This document shows, in pieces, positions 51,420 through 60,061 of a DNA stretch of 64,000 bases (position 1 is the stretch's first letter; the number at the start of each line of letters is the position of its first letter). The translations under genes and the position numbers were made by a program. Under the pieces are notes generated by a model, which ran no database searches, had not been told where the DNA came from, and worked only from the letters and a program-made list of their open reading frames with translations. The stretch is from Paenalcaligenes suwonensis (GTDB lineage: Bacteria; Pseudomonadota; Gammaproteobacteria; Burkholderiales; Burkholderiaceae_B), in contig NZ_JAANPV010000001.1 of assembly GCF_011290505.1 (NCBI RefSeq), forward strand, positions 1 through 64,000, given 5' to 3'.

Positions 51420-51668
51420 CAGATACAGTCTAAAAATGTTCTTGGGCCACGCTATCGCCCCCAACTGTGGTGTCTAGAGCACGATACAGTTGTTATCGTA
51501 GGGGGCTGCTTTTTTTGAGTAAAACATTTTTGCAGTTTCTCGATAAAGCCCAAAAATGTTTCAATGCCGACAGTAACTATGCGCGAGAATCAAGTTAGCT
51601 TGAAGGTGCTCTCTTAGAGCGACAGATGAGGAAAAGCTCCAGCATTGTGCCTTGGCAGCAATATTAGG
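51420..51668. other. Convergent intergenic region with a weak terminator
   Basis: Lies between the convergent fur-like and nuclease genes. ACGATA...TATCGT at 51481-51499, then GGGGGCTGCTTTTTTT (51501-51516), could end the iron operon. Nothing else is recognised. Confidence 0.4.
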
Positions 51669-52442
51669 CTAGGTTTGCTGATAGACATCCACAGGAAAGT
51701 TACGTTCAAGATGAAGAATAGTAATGGGCTGTAGATTCCATGCAGCCCTATCATGATGTGAACTGTGCGCAAGTCCACAGTCAGGAATTGAGACGCTATG
51801 ATGAATATGTAAAGGCTTGGGTTGGTACCTATATAGTGCATCCAATACATTTGATTGCATGCTACTGCCGTCACTTGTAAGGTTATAGGCAAGCATAGCT
51901 CCAAGAGGTCCCGCAGTGTAAGCGGAGTCTAGATCGAAAAAACAACCCATCCCTCTCACTCCCAAGTATTGACTCGAAATGTCATTTAACGTCGCAACTG
52001 GTTTTGCTTCAATGGCTAGTTCTGGAGCATCTGGATATAACGAATAGACTCTGAAATCGACCTTTTTTGAGTGTCGTCCAGCACGTATGGAACTGGGAAT
52101 TAAAGTCTCATATGAGAAACATACCTCATGCTTGCGCAAGAAGTGATCCGATGGAAGTGCTATACGTATTTGCTCCGCCAAATATCCGATTTCCGAAGTG
52201 ATAGCATCTTCAAGCGGAACCTGAGTGACAGTGCCTGCTCGACTATTTTTAGGCTTCCCTAATGCTCCAAGTTTCTGTTTAAAACATGTCCAATTAGACG
52301 GTTCCAGTAACTGATCTGCGGCTTGCCAATACACCCTGACTACATGATGCACAAACTTGGCCCATATTTCTGCCTTCATTGATGTGAAACCATGCTGTAT
52401 AAGTAGCTGCTTAAGGTTTGACGGAGTAGACGTCCCGCTCAT
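51669..52442 (-). CDS. Putative PD-(D/E)xK nuclease of the three-gene cassette
   Basis: A 257-residue protein without a family I can name. SKKVDFRVYSLYPDAPELAIEAKPVATLND contains D129 and E145-x-K147 at spacing typical of PD-(D/E)xK nucleases. A helical N-terminus precedes it, and FFDLDSAYTAGPLGAMLAYN and SSHHDRAAW follow. It overlaps the methylase gene by 4 bp. A restriction nuclease paired with that methylase is the simplest reading; it is inference. Confidence 0.65.
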   Translation of the reverse strand: MSGTSTPSNLKQLLIQHGFTSMKAEIWAKFVHHVVRVYWQAADQLLEPSNWTCFKQKLGALGKPKNSRAGTVTQVPLEDAITSEIGYLAEQIRIALPSDHFLRKHEVCFSYETLIPSSIRAGRHSKKVDFRVYSLYPDAPELAIEAKPVATLNDISSQYLGVRGMGCFFDLDSAYTAGPLGAMLAYNLTSDGSSMQSNVLDALYRYQPKPLHIHHSVSIPDCGLAHSSHHDRAAWNLQPITILHLERNFPVDVYQQT

Positions 52443-55400
52443 GTGGTCTCCTGTATAAATGCTCTTATTGCTTGGTGACTATCAGCATAAGCATTATCAA
52501 CTGTCCATCTGAAATACTCTAACGGCTTAACAATAGCGATGGTCGATGATGACAGGTCAACAGTAATCGCTAAACTGTCGCTGAACGGGCTTCCTCCCTG
52601 CTGAGATTTTGCGTCAATGGCTGCCTGACAAGCAAGCTTCAAATCGACGTCGTGACTAGGCGACTCTCCGTCATCTACATAATGAGCGACGATGGCGCCA
52701 ATGCCTGCTTCAACGCTGTCTTGATGAGCAACTTTAAACGCGCCCTTACGGTCAATCAGTCCATCTAAGTTATGCTGAAAAATTTTTGAATAACTAGAAA
52801 GTGTCACCGCTTTAGGTGGTGTCAGTGCTCCGATAGGAACATTGCCATCTTGAAATCCCATCCGAAAATGCAAGAACTCTTGAACAGCACTGCGCAAATC
52901 ATGATCAAGTTTGAACTCATTAAGAATAAACTCGTCAAGCTCCGGCCCCTCATACGCAAGTAATTGCTGAATACGACCATCATCAAGTGAGGTCAGGGGC
53001 ACAGGAAGGCAGGCAATATCTGTTGGTTCGACATTCCGGCGATCCATAAGCCAGCGCCTGCCTATTGTTGCCACAAAGTAAAGGGCGACACTACTGCTAA
53101 GGTATTTTTCCAGCGCTTTTAAGAGCTGCTTTTCTTTGACACTAATCTGATTTGTATTCTTGTCAAAGAATACTGCGAGGTAACTTGACGTATACGCTAC
53201 TGGATATTCGATGAACCGAATATTTCTGAAATTCCTTGGGATAAGGAGTATGTTTCCACTGAACTGATTTTTGTAATTTGGCTTAACTCTTGCCAGTTGG
53301 GCCAATGATAGCCCCTCTTTCTTGCTGGAGACATCCGTAAGCCCGTCTATCTTAAGACAATTTTGACTCGATCTTTGTGTTGCAGCCCGAACAGAGGACT
53401 CAACAAGCGAACCACCGTTCAGGAGTTCACTTGACAAGCCTGTATCGCTCTCGTCGCCACCACGTTTACATTTTGCTCCAATTGTCTTACACAGTTCCCC
53501 CAAGAATGTAATCGAGCCATGCGTAGCCGAGTCGCCGATAAACCGATGTATTTGTCTATCAACAGGCCTCAAAACAAATGCTTCGAACCAACCACGAGGA
53601 TTAGTAGCCAGAGAGTGATGTCTAAACTGCTGGATGGCAGCCTCATCCATGATTAGTGTCCAAGGCCAAGCATCTTTGGAGCTAACAGGCTGGCTAATAG
53701 ACAGCGGAGTGTATACCCAGACCCAGTCAGTAGGTTTCGGCACACGCTTGCGTAAAAAAAGAGCTGCACAGGCATGCTTGGCCCCGGCAAAGAGCTTATG
53801 GCGAAGATGCGAAAAATTTATTACTCCACTAACAAACGTTTCATGTTGCAAACTCACACGAAACTTTGCGGCAGTTGGATTTACGAATGATTTTGATGGA
53901 ATTAGAATACCCAAAACCCCATTCTCAATTAGGTGCTCACGCAGCGACTTCCAAACGAAGGCCTCAGCGGCTTGGTCATTACCAATCGGACAATTCGGAT
54001 GGTTTATGACCCACTCCGTTGCCATCGGCGACTCAAGCTTACTCACTGTCTGCCAGGGAGGGTTGCCCACCACACACTGGATAGGAGGAAGGGATTGTCG
54101 AACTGCAGGGGAAAAAAAGTCCATTGCCAATAAATTTGTGCCCACTAGACTCGGAAATAGTTTCTGGGGTTCATGGCTTCTGGCGATCGCGCTTAAATCA
54201 CGTGGACTCACGTAATCAAGCATGGTCAGGTATAAACTGAATGCGGCGACATGGCATGCGTCTAGATTACGCTCGACTCCAAAAATGTTTCGAACGAGTA
54301 GGCCCCTGATTTGATCAAGGGACAGTGGGGATGATTTTAGCAACCGAGAGTTTTCAAGGATTCTGCGATAAACACCAACGAGAAATACGCCCGAGCCTGC
54401 TGCCGGATCAAGGACGGTGATGCCATCTTTGAGCGGTAATTCATCTTCAACTCTATCAAGGACAAGGTCAACTAAAAACGGTGGCGTGTAGTATGCTCCT
54501 ACTCTGCGACGTTCACCGCTTTTAACATTCTCCAAAAACTGTTCATACACAGCCGAAAGAGTCTCGACACGCAGCACACTCAAATCAATATCTATAAAAC
54601 TGAGCTGTACAGCCCCATCAGGCTGTAGGTGTGCTCCATGTTTCAAGACTGCCTTAGCAAGATGGACGTGTGTTGCGTCGATTTCCGCACGGTCAATTGC
54701 GGAGAGGGGGAAAATACTACCATTAAATATAGAATCAAGATCGTCGAACAGTTTCCAAAACGAGCTCATTTCCCATTTGACATGAGCAGTAGATAAATCA
54801 ATATCAGTATGACCGCGACTCATTAACCAAGTGTGATTGATGACACCACGGTCTACCAGAAAATACAGATAGAGAAGCTTGCCGATCAGGCCATTGGCTG
54901 CACCGTGCGATAAACTTGAGGCGACACCAGATCCTCGCAATAAGTTATAACTGAGACTACTTAATCCAGACAGAAGCATTTGATCGACGCGCCCACTTAC
55001 ATCAATTGCATGCTCACGCCAAAATACCGACGAGCGCAACCGATCGGCCCGCAAATTTGTTAATGTTTTTATTGTTTCTGTCGTCGTAGGCTCCCCTTTG
55101 GTGGCCTCACTAACTTGCTCCCAGCTAATGACGTAGACTGTTTGCTGCCATTGTTCACTTGTATATCGAAACCCTTCACAAATCAGGGTTTCATTTGGCG
55201 TAACAACAATCAAAAATGGAACCAGCCCTTGGCTCCAGACTTTTCGATGAATGGCTTGGGCCTGAACACGGTCAGCGGCGATTGCTATGTACACTAAAGG
55301 AGCTGAGATTGTCGATGTTCCACTACCAGAAAGCCAGCAAAAAGCACCTTTAACGTCCATGGATTCACGTGCTTGTTCCAGAGCGAATCGATGCGCTTGG

Positions 55401-55507
55401 GCAGTACCAAAATGTTCAGCGGCAACCCATCCATTTTTGGGTGTATATGAAAGTAAACGGAGAAGTAGCTGCAGTTTTTTGGCAAGTTTAGTCGACGAGT
55501 TGTTCAT
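52439..55507 (-). CDS. N6-adenine DNA methyltransferase, large
   Basis: A 1022-residue protein. The Eco57I/HsdM-type methylase core has GAYYTPPFLVDLVLDRV (YYTP 339-342), SAM motif I DPAAGSG (367-373) and catalytic NPPW (482-485). The first ~300 residues are an unassigned domain, and the last ~500 include a target-recognition-like region (FLGELCKTIGAKCKRGG; NILLIPRNFRNIRFI). No helicase or nuclease motif was found. It starts with TAATG overlap after the small DNA-binding gene and ends in ATGA overlap with the nuclease. It is not GC-rich like the hsd genes. Confidence 0.88.
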   Translation of the reverse strand: MNNSSTKLAKKLQLLLRLLSYTPKNGWVAAEHFGTAQAHRFALEQARESMDVKGAFCWLSGSGTSTISAPLVYIAIAADRVQAQAIHRKVWSQGLVPFLIVVTPNETLICEGFRYTSEQWQQTVYVISWEQVSEATKGEPTTTETIKTLTNLRADRLRSSVFWREHAIDVSGRVDQMLLSGLSSLSYNLLRGSGVASSLSHGAANGLIGKLLYLYFLVDRGVINHTWLMSRGHTDIDLSTAHVKWEMSSFWKLFDDLDSIFNGSIFPLSAIDRAEIDATHVHLAKAVLKHGAHLQPDGAVQLSFIDIDLSVLRVETLSAVYEQFLENVKSGERRRVGAYYTPPFLVDLVLDRVEDELPLKDGITVLDPAAGSGVFLVGVYRRILENSRLLKSSPLSLDQIRGLLVRNIFGVERNLDACHVAAFSLYLTMLDYVSPRDLSAIARSHEPQKLFPSLVGTNLLAMDFFSPAVRQSLPPIQCVVGNPPWQTVSKLESPMATEWVINHPNCPIGNDQAAEAFVWKSLREHLIENGVLGILIPSKSFVNPTAAKFRVSLQHETFVSGVINFSHLRHKLFAGAKHACAALFLRKRVPKPTDWVWVYTPLSISQPVSSKDAWPWTLIMDEAAIQQFRHHSLATNPRGWFEAFVLRPVDRQIHRFIGDSATHGSITFLGELCKTIGAKCKRGGDESDTGLSSELLNGGSLVESSVRAATQRSSQNCLKIDGLTDVSSKKEGLSLAQLARVKPNYKNQFSGNILLIPRNFRNIRFIEYPVAYTSSYLAVFFDKNTNQISVKEKQLLKALEKYLSSSVALYFVATIGRRWLMDRRNVEPTDIACLPVPLTSLDDGRIQQLLAYEGPELDEFILNEFKLDHDLRSAVQEFLHFRMGFQDGNVPIGALTPPKAVTLSSYSKIFQHNLDGLIDRKGAFKVAHQDSVEAGIGAIVAHYVDDGESPSHDVDLKLACQAAIDAKSQQGGSPFSDSLAITVDLSSSTIAIVKPLEYFRWTVDNAYADSHQAIRAFIQETT

Positions 55508-56019
55508 TATTGACCTCTTTGAAACTCATAAGGGGCTATTTCTCCCCCCACCGACACTTGATCAATTGAAGTAGGGCCAAAACTCAAAAAGGATTGGGCC
55601 GTTGATGTCTCACCATCTATCTTATGCAACTGGTCATCTACAATAGCAAAAATTGTGTCCAATGGCAGGATCACACCTTGCTCAATATTGCTTCCACAGT
55701 CTATATATTGAGCGGTAGGGGGATCCATCGTCAATACAAGCTTAGGAGCTTTAGCGAAAGGGCGTGGTCCAGCAAGCTCTTTAGCAATCGCTGGCAATAA
55801 AGAGGCAATGGTGCTGCGCTTAAGCCCCACCTTGGTTTCGAGAGTACACGCAACGAGTATCACCAAGAAGTCCTGTGAAGAGTATGTCCGAGCAACGCGA
55901 GGCCGAGTGACAACAGAAGCGTCAAATTGATAGTCAAGCTCAGCCAGTAACCCCCTAAACTGGTTGCGAGTGTAATTTGCGACGCGGTAGACGTCCGATG
56001 CTTTTAGTCGCTGATTCAT
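55507..56019 (-). CDS. Small HTH-like protein, first gene of the cassette
   Basis: A 170-residue protein of no family I recognise. The start LKASDVYRVANYTRNQFRGLLAEL looks like a MerR-type helix-turn-helix. The rest is mixed alpha/beta (LVILVACTLETKVGLKRSTIASLLPAI; PTAQYIDCGSNIEQGVILPLDTIF). Its stop codon shares one base with the methylase start. A palindrome covers its own start codon (56018-56040), which suggests an autoregulating controller; this is inference. Confidence 0.7.
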   Translation of the reverse strand: MNQRLKASDVYRVANYTRNQFRGLLAELDYQFDASVVTRPRVARTYSSQDFLVILVACTLETKVGLKRSTIASLLPAIAKELAGPRPFAKAPKLVLTMDPPTAQYIDCGSNIEQGVILPLDTIFAIVDDQLHKIDGETSTAQSFLSFGPTSIDQVSVGGEIAPYEFQRGQ

Positions 56020-56040
56020 CTGCGTATTTTATGCGCAGAT
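56018..56040. promoter_or_regulatory. Palindrome at the cassette start codon (operator candidate)
   Basis: ATCTGCG and CGCAGAT arms (7 bp, perfect) are separated by TATTTTATG. The palindrome overlaps the start codon of the small HTH gene. This fits an operator for a controller protein and possibly a leaderless transcript. Confidence 0.6.
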
Positions 56041-56113
56041 TGGCCGGGAGGCAATGCTACCTACTTACGCAGGTTTTACTCAAAACCTCCCTCTTAATAT
56101 TATGGCCTACACA

Positions 56114-57112
56114 TCAAACACTCCGTCCTTCACCCACCGCATGACAAGCCACCTGCGTCCCCCCTTCATAACTGACCAACGCCGGTGCCTCACGCTTACA
56201 GCGCTCATTCGCCAGCGGGCAGCGCGGGTGGAAGGTACAGCCTGAGGGTGGGTTGAGCGGGTTAGGTACTTCACCTGCTACCGGCGTACGGGCTTTGCCA
56301 CTGCCACTCATATCCGGAATCGCCCCCAGCAACATGCGTGTGTATGGGTGCTGTGGGTTGTTAAACAGCGCGTCGCGCTCGGCGATTTCGACTATACGTC
56401 CTAAGTACATTACCCCTACGCGATCAGCTACGTGGTGCACGACTGCCAAGTTGTGCGAAATGAAGAGGTAGCTTAGCCCCAGCTCGCGCTGTAGGTCTTT
56501 CATTAGGTTTAGCACTTGCGCTTGTACGGATACGTCTAAGGCCGATGTGGGTTCGTCACAGACGATGAAGTCTGGTTTTAAGGCCAAGGCACGGGCGATA
56601 GAGATGCGCTGGCGCTGTCCACCGGAAAACTGGTGTGGATAACGGTGTTGGTCGTTGGCACTGAGGCCCACTTGTTCCAACAGTTCACCTACGCGCTGCT
56701 GCTGTTCGGCTTTGCTGAGCTGGGTATGGGTTTTGAGCGGCTCGGCAATGATGCGGCCTACGCGCCAGCGTGGGTTGAGGCTGGCGTAGGGGTCTTGGAA
56801 GATCATTTGCAGGCGTTTGCGCAGCGCGTGTTGTTGCGCGGCGTTCATGCTGCTGAGTTCTGCCCCTTCAAAGCTAATAGACCCACGGGTCAGCGGGTAT
56901 AAGCCTGCCAATAAGCGGGCGACGGTGGATTTCCCACAGCCGGACTCGCCTACTAATGCCAAGGTTTCTCCACGGTTTAGGGTGAAGGATACGCCGTCCA
57001 CAGCGCGCAGCATGACTTTGGGTTTGCGGTATAGGGTGCGTTCCAACCAGGATGGGGATACGTCAAACCAACGTGCGGCATCACGCACTTCTACTAGTGG
57101 CGCAGTGCTCAT
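56114..57112 (-). CDS. Dipeptide-type ABC transporter ATPase (DppF/OppF)
   Basis: A 332-residue ATPase. Walker A GESGCGKSTVARLLAGLY, signature FSGGQRQRISIARALALKPD, Walker B FIVCDEPTSALDVS, and the C-terminal oligopeptide domain SGCTFHPRCPLANERCKREAPAL are present. Its start overlaps the DppD-like gene by 4 bp. It is the last of the ABC operon. Confidence 0.93.
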   Translation of the reverse strand: MSTAPLVEVRDAARWFDVSPSWLERTLYRKPKVMLRAVDGVSFTLNRGETLALVGESGCGKSTVARLLAGLYPLTRGSISFEGAELSSMNAAQQHALRKRLQMIFQDPYASLNPRWRVGRIIAEPLKTHTQLSKAEQQQRVGELLEQVGLSANDQHRYPHQFSGGQRQRISIARALALKPDFIVCDEPTSALDVSVQAQVLNLMKDLQRELGLSYLFISHNLAVVHHVADRVGVMYLGRIVEIAERDALFNNPQHPYTRMLLGAIPDMSGSGKARTPVAGEVPNPLNPPSGCTFHPRCPLANERCKREAPALVSYEGGTQVACHAVGEGRSV

Positions 57113-58092
57113 GCTACGGGCTCCTCAACTGGGGCGTGATGCAGCCAACAGGCGACTTGGCCTTGTTCGTGCTGCTGTAATTCTGGTCGTTTCTGGGTAC
57201 AGACGGGCATGGCCGCGCTACAGCGCGGATGGAAGGCACAGCCTGTAGGGATGGCGTTCAAACGCGGCATGCTACCGGGGATTTGTTCTAGTCGCTCTGT
57301 CCCGCTTTCTAGTGTGGGGATAGAGCGCATTAACCCACGGGTGTAGGGGTGTGAGGGTTCGCGGATGATGTCGCGCACGGGGCCTATTTCTATGATGCGA
57401 CCAGCGTACATCACTGCCACGCGGTCAGCGGTTTCAGCGATCACACCCATGTCGTGGGTGATCAGCATGACAGCGGTGCCTTTGGATTTGCACAGGTCTT
57501 TAAGCAGGTCGATGATCTGCGCCTGAATGGAGACGTCCAAGGCGGTGGTGGGCTCGTCGGCAACGATCAGTTCGGGGTCGGCCGCTAGGGCCAGTGCTAT
57601 TACTACCCGTTGGCGCATACCGCCCGAAAACTGGTGGGGGTAGTGGTTGATACGTTCACGTGCAGCCGGAATGCCGGTGGATTCTAATAAGCCAATGGCG
57701 CGTTCTTGGGCGTCGTGCTTGGATAGCGGCAGGTGCGTTTGTATGGTTTCTACTAGCTGTCGGCCTACGGTGTACAAAGGGTTTAGTGAGGTTAAAGGGT
57801 CTTGGAAAATAGCCCCAATTCGCCGACCACGTATGTCGCGTAGTTTTCGTTCTGGCAGGTTGTCTATGCGTTCGTCGTGCAGGTAGATGGCACCGTGACT
57901 CACGCGCCCTGGGGGTTCTAGCAAGCCTATGATGGCAGCACCCGTGAGCGATTTACCGGCACCAGACTCCCCTACTACGCCCAGGATTTCGCCTTTATTG
58001 ATGTGGAATGAAACGTCATCCAAGGCTTTGAGCACCCCTCTGCGTGTGGGGAACTCTACGGCTAACGTATCCACAGTTAATAATGCGCTCAT
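57109..58092 (-). CDS. Dipeptide-type ABC transporter ATPase (DppD/OppD)
   Basis: A 327-residue ATPase with Walker [19 protein letters not shown], signature [20 protein letters not shown] and [10 protein letters not shown]. The same Cys-containing C-terminus ([15 protein letters not shown]) is present. It shares one base with the upstream permease gene. Confidence 0.93.
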   Translation of the reverse strand: MSALLTVDTLAVEFPTRRGVLKALDDVSFHINKGEILGVVGESGAGKSLTGAAIIGLLEPPGRVSHGAIYLHDERIDNLPERKLRDIRGRRIGAIFQDPLTSLNPLYTVGRQLVETIQTHLPLSKHDAQERAIGLLESTGIPAARERINHYPHQFSGGMRQRVVIALALAADPELIVADEPTTALDVSIQAQIIDLLKDLCKSKGTAVMLITHDMGVIAETADRVAVMYAGRIIEIGPVRDIIREPSHPYTRGLMRSIPTLESGTERLEQIPGSMPRLNAIPTGCAFHPRCSAAMPVCTQKRPELQQHEQGQVACWLHHAPVEEPVA

Positions 58093-59003
58093 TAGTTCAG
58101 CCTCGGGTTCAGTGCGTCGCGCAGCCAGTCACCCAATAGGTTAACGGACAGCACCAGCAATACCAGCATCGCGCCGGGGAAAATGGTGATCCACCATTCG
58201 CCAGAAAACAGGAAGTCGTTACCCACGCGTATCAATGTGCCCAAGGACGGCGATGTGGGCGGTACCCCTACCCCTAAGAAGGACAGGGTGGCTTCGGTAA
58301 TGATGGCTGTAGCCAAGTGCACCGTGGCTAATACCAGTACGGGGCCCATCACGTTAGGTAGTACGTGGCTAAACATAATGCGGCTGCGTGATACGCCAAT
58401 GACTTTAGCGGCCTGCACGTATTCGCGGTTCTTTTCTACCATGGTGGAGCCACGCACGGTACGGGCATATTGTGGCCAACCGGCTAAGGCAATGGCCCCT
58501 ACCAACACGGGGAAGGCAATGCTTTCTAGCATGTCGGCAGGCACAGCAGCGCGTGCCACGCCATCGATCAGCAAGGCAATCAGAATGGCAGGGAAGGAAA
58601 GTTGTATGTCGGCAATACGCATGATCAGCGCGTCTACACGGCCACCGGCATAACCTGCGATTAGCCCCAATACAATGCCTACCACCATCGCTAACGCAAC
58701 TGAGGCAAAACCAATTAAGAGCGAAATGCGGGTACCGTACAGCAGCGCGGAAAATAGGTCACGCCCTTGGCTGTCGGTGCCGAGTAAGTAGGTGCTTTGG
58801 CCATCGGCTTCCCAGGCGGGAGGCAGTAGGTAATCCAGTAGGTTGATGCTGGCGAGATCAAAGGGGTCGTGTGGGGCTATCCAGTTGGCGCCCAATGAAC
58901 CTACTAGCAGCAAAAACAGGATGATGCTGGCCACAATGGCAACGGGGGAATGGCGCCACGACCACGCGACGTCGCTATCCCAAAAACGTTTTAAGCTGTC
59001 CAT
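58092..59003 (-). CDS. Dipeptide-type ABC permease (DppC)
   Basis: A 303-residue inner-membrane permease with about 6 TM segments. The N-terminus LGANWIAPHDPFDLASINLLDYLLPP, LLGTDSQGRDLFSALLYGTR and the cytoplasmic EAA-like loop EYVQAAKVIGVSRSRIMFSHVLPN define DppC/GsiD. Confidence 0.93.
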   Translation of the reverse strand: MDSLKRFWDSDVAWSWRHSPVAIVASIILFLLLVGSLGANWIAPHDPFDLASINLLDYLLPPAWEADGQSTYLLGTDSQGRDLFSALLYGTRISLLIGFASVALAMVVGIVLGLIAGYAGGRVDALIMRIADIQLSFPAILIALLIDGVARAAVPADMLESIAFPVLVGAIALAGWPQYARTVRGSTMVEKNREYVQAAKVIGVSRSRIMFSHVLPNVMGPVLVLATVHLATAIITEATLSFLGVGVPPTSPSLGTLIRVGNDFLFSGEWWITIFPGAMLVLLVLSVNLLGDWLRDALNPRLN

Positions 59004-59005
59004 GA

Positions 59006-59992
59006 TTAATGCCCCCCTGCTTTACCAATGCTGGTGCGTAATCTAGGGTCTACGGCAAAGTACAGTAAGTCCACCACCAAGTTGATGATCACAAACACCA
59101 AGGCGATTAAACACAGGTAGGCGGCCATGACGGGTACGTCGGCAAACTGCACGGCTTGGATGAATAACAAGCCCATGCCCGGCCATTGGAAAACAGTTTC
59201 GGTCACGATGGCAAAGGCGATGATGCCACCCAGTTGCAGGCCGGTAATGGTGATCACCGGCACCATAGTGTTTTTGAGGGCATGCCCAAAGTGAATGGCA
59301 CGTTGGCTTAGGCCACGAGCGCGGGCAAATTTAATGTAGTCACTGCGCAGTACTTCCAGCATTTCTGAACGCACCAAGCGCAGTATGAGGGTGAGCTGGA
59401 ACAAACAGAGTGTGATGGCGGGCAGGATCAGGTGTTTAAGGCCATCCACGGTGAACAAACCGCTGCTCCACCAGCCAAAATACACTACCTCGCCACGCCC
59501 ATAACTGGGCAGCCACCCTAGCTGTACCGAGAATACCAGTATCAGCAAAATACCGATTAAGAAGGTAGGTAACGAGATACCTAATAGCGAGAAGGCCAGA
59601 ATGCTTTGGGCGATAAAACCGTTGCGCTTAAGCGCAGCATAAATGCCCAGTGGTAGACCGATGACTAAAGCCAGTATGGCAGCTACCACAGACAGTTCTA
59701 CGGTGGCGGGCAGTCGGTCTTTAAGCAGTTCGGCAACACTTTGCCCTTGGCGTAAGGATAGGCCGAATTCGCCATGTACGGCGTTGGACACAAAATGCCC
59801 AAACTGCACTAAGGGTGACTGGTCTAGCCCTAGACTGTGGCGTAACGCAATGCGGTCAGCTTCGGTGGCGTCTTGGCCCAGCATGGTGGTCACTGGGTCG
59901 CCAATGTAGCGGAATAAAACAAAGGCCAGCAAGCTGACCACTAACATGACCAACACGGCCTGTATGAGGCGGCGGATGATGAATACCAGCAT
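59006..59992 (-). CDS. Dipeptide-type ABC permease (DppB)
   Basis: A 328-residue permease. IIRRLIQAVLVMLVVSLLAF at the start, HSLGLDQSPLVQFGHF, GEFGLSLRQGQSV, and the EAA-type loop DYIKFARARGLSQRAIHFGHALKNTMVPV mark DppB/GsiC. It is 2 bp before the DppC-like gene. Confidence 0.93.
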   Translation of the reverse strand: MLVFIIRRLIQAVLVMLVVSLLAFVLFRYIGDPVTTMLGQDATEADRIALRHSLGLDQSPLVQFGHFVSNAVHGEFGLSLRQGQSVAELLKDRLPATVELSVVAAILALVIGLPLGIYAALKRNGFIAQSILAFSLLGISLPTFLIGILLILVFSVQLGWLPSYGRGEVVYFGWWSSGLFTVDGLKHLILPAITLCLFQLTLILRLVRSEMLEVLRSDYIKFARARGLSQRAIHFGHALKNTMVPVITITGLQLGGIIAFAIVTETVFQWPGMGLLFIQAVQFADVPVMAAYLCLIALVFVIINLVVDLLYFAVDPRLRTSIGKAGGH

Positions 59993-60004
59993 AGTAAGCG
60001 GGTT

Positions 60005-60033
60005 GCGCCCGACCCTTGGTAAGGATCAGGCGC
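60005..60033 (-). terminator. Hairpin between binding protein and permease genes
   Basis: An imperfect stem, GCGCCtGAtCC/GGgTCgGGCGC, without a T-run. Such hairpins often stabilise the binding-protein mRNA and lower downstream expression. Confidence 0.5.
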
Positions 60034-60061
60034 AGTTCCTGTGATAATGGTCAGAGACCAA

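Noticed and set aside
52439-55507. BREX PglX or DISARM methylase
   Set aside because: No PglZ, BrxC, BrxL, DrmA or DrmB genes nearby, and the cassette has just three overlapping genes.
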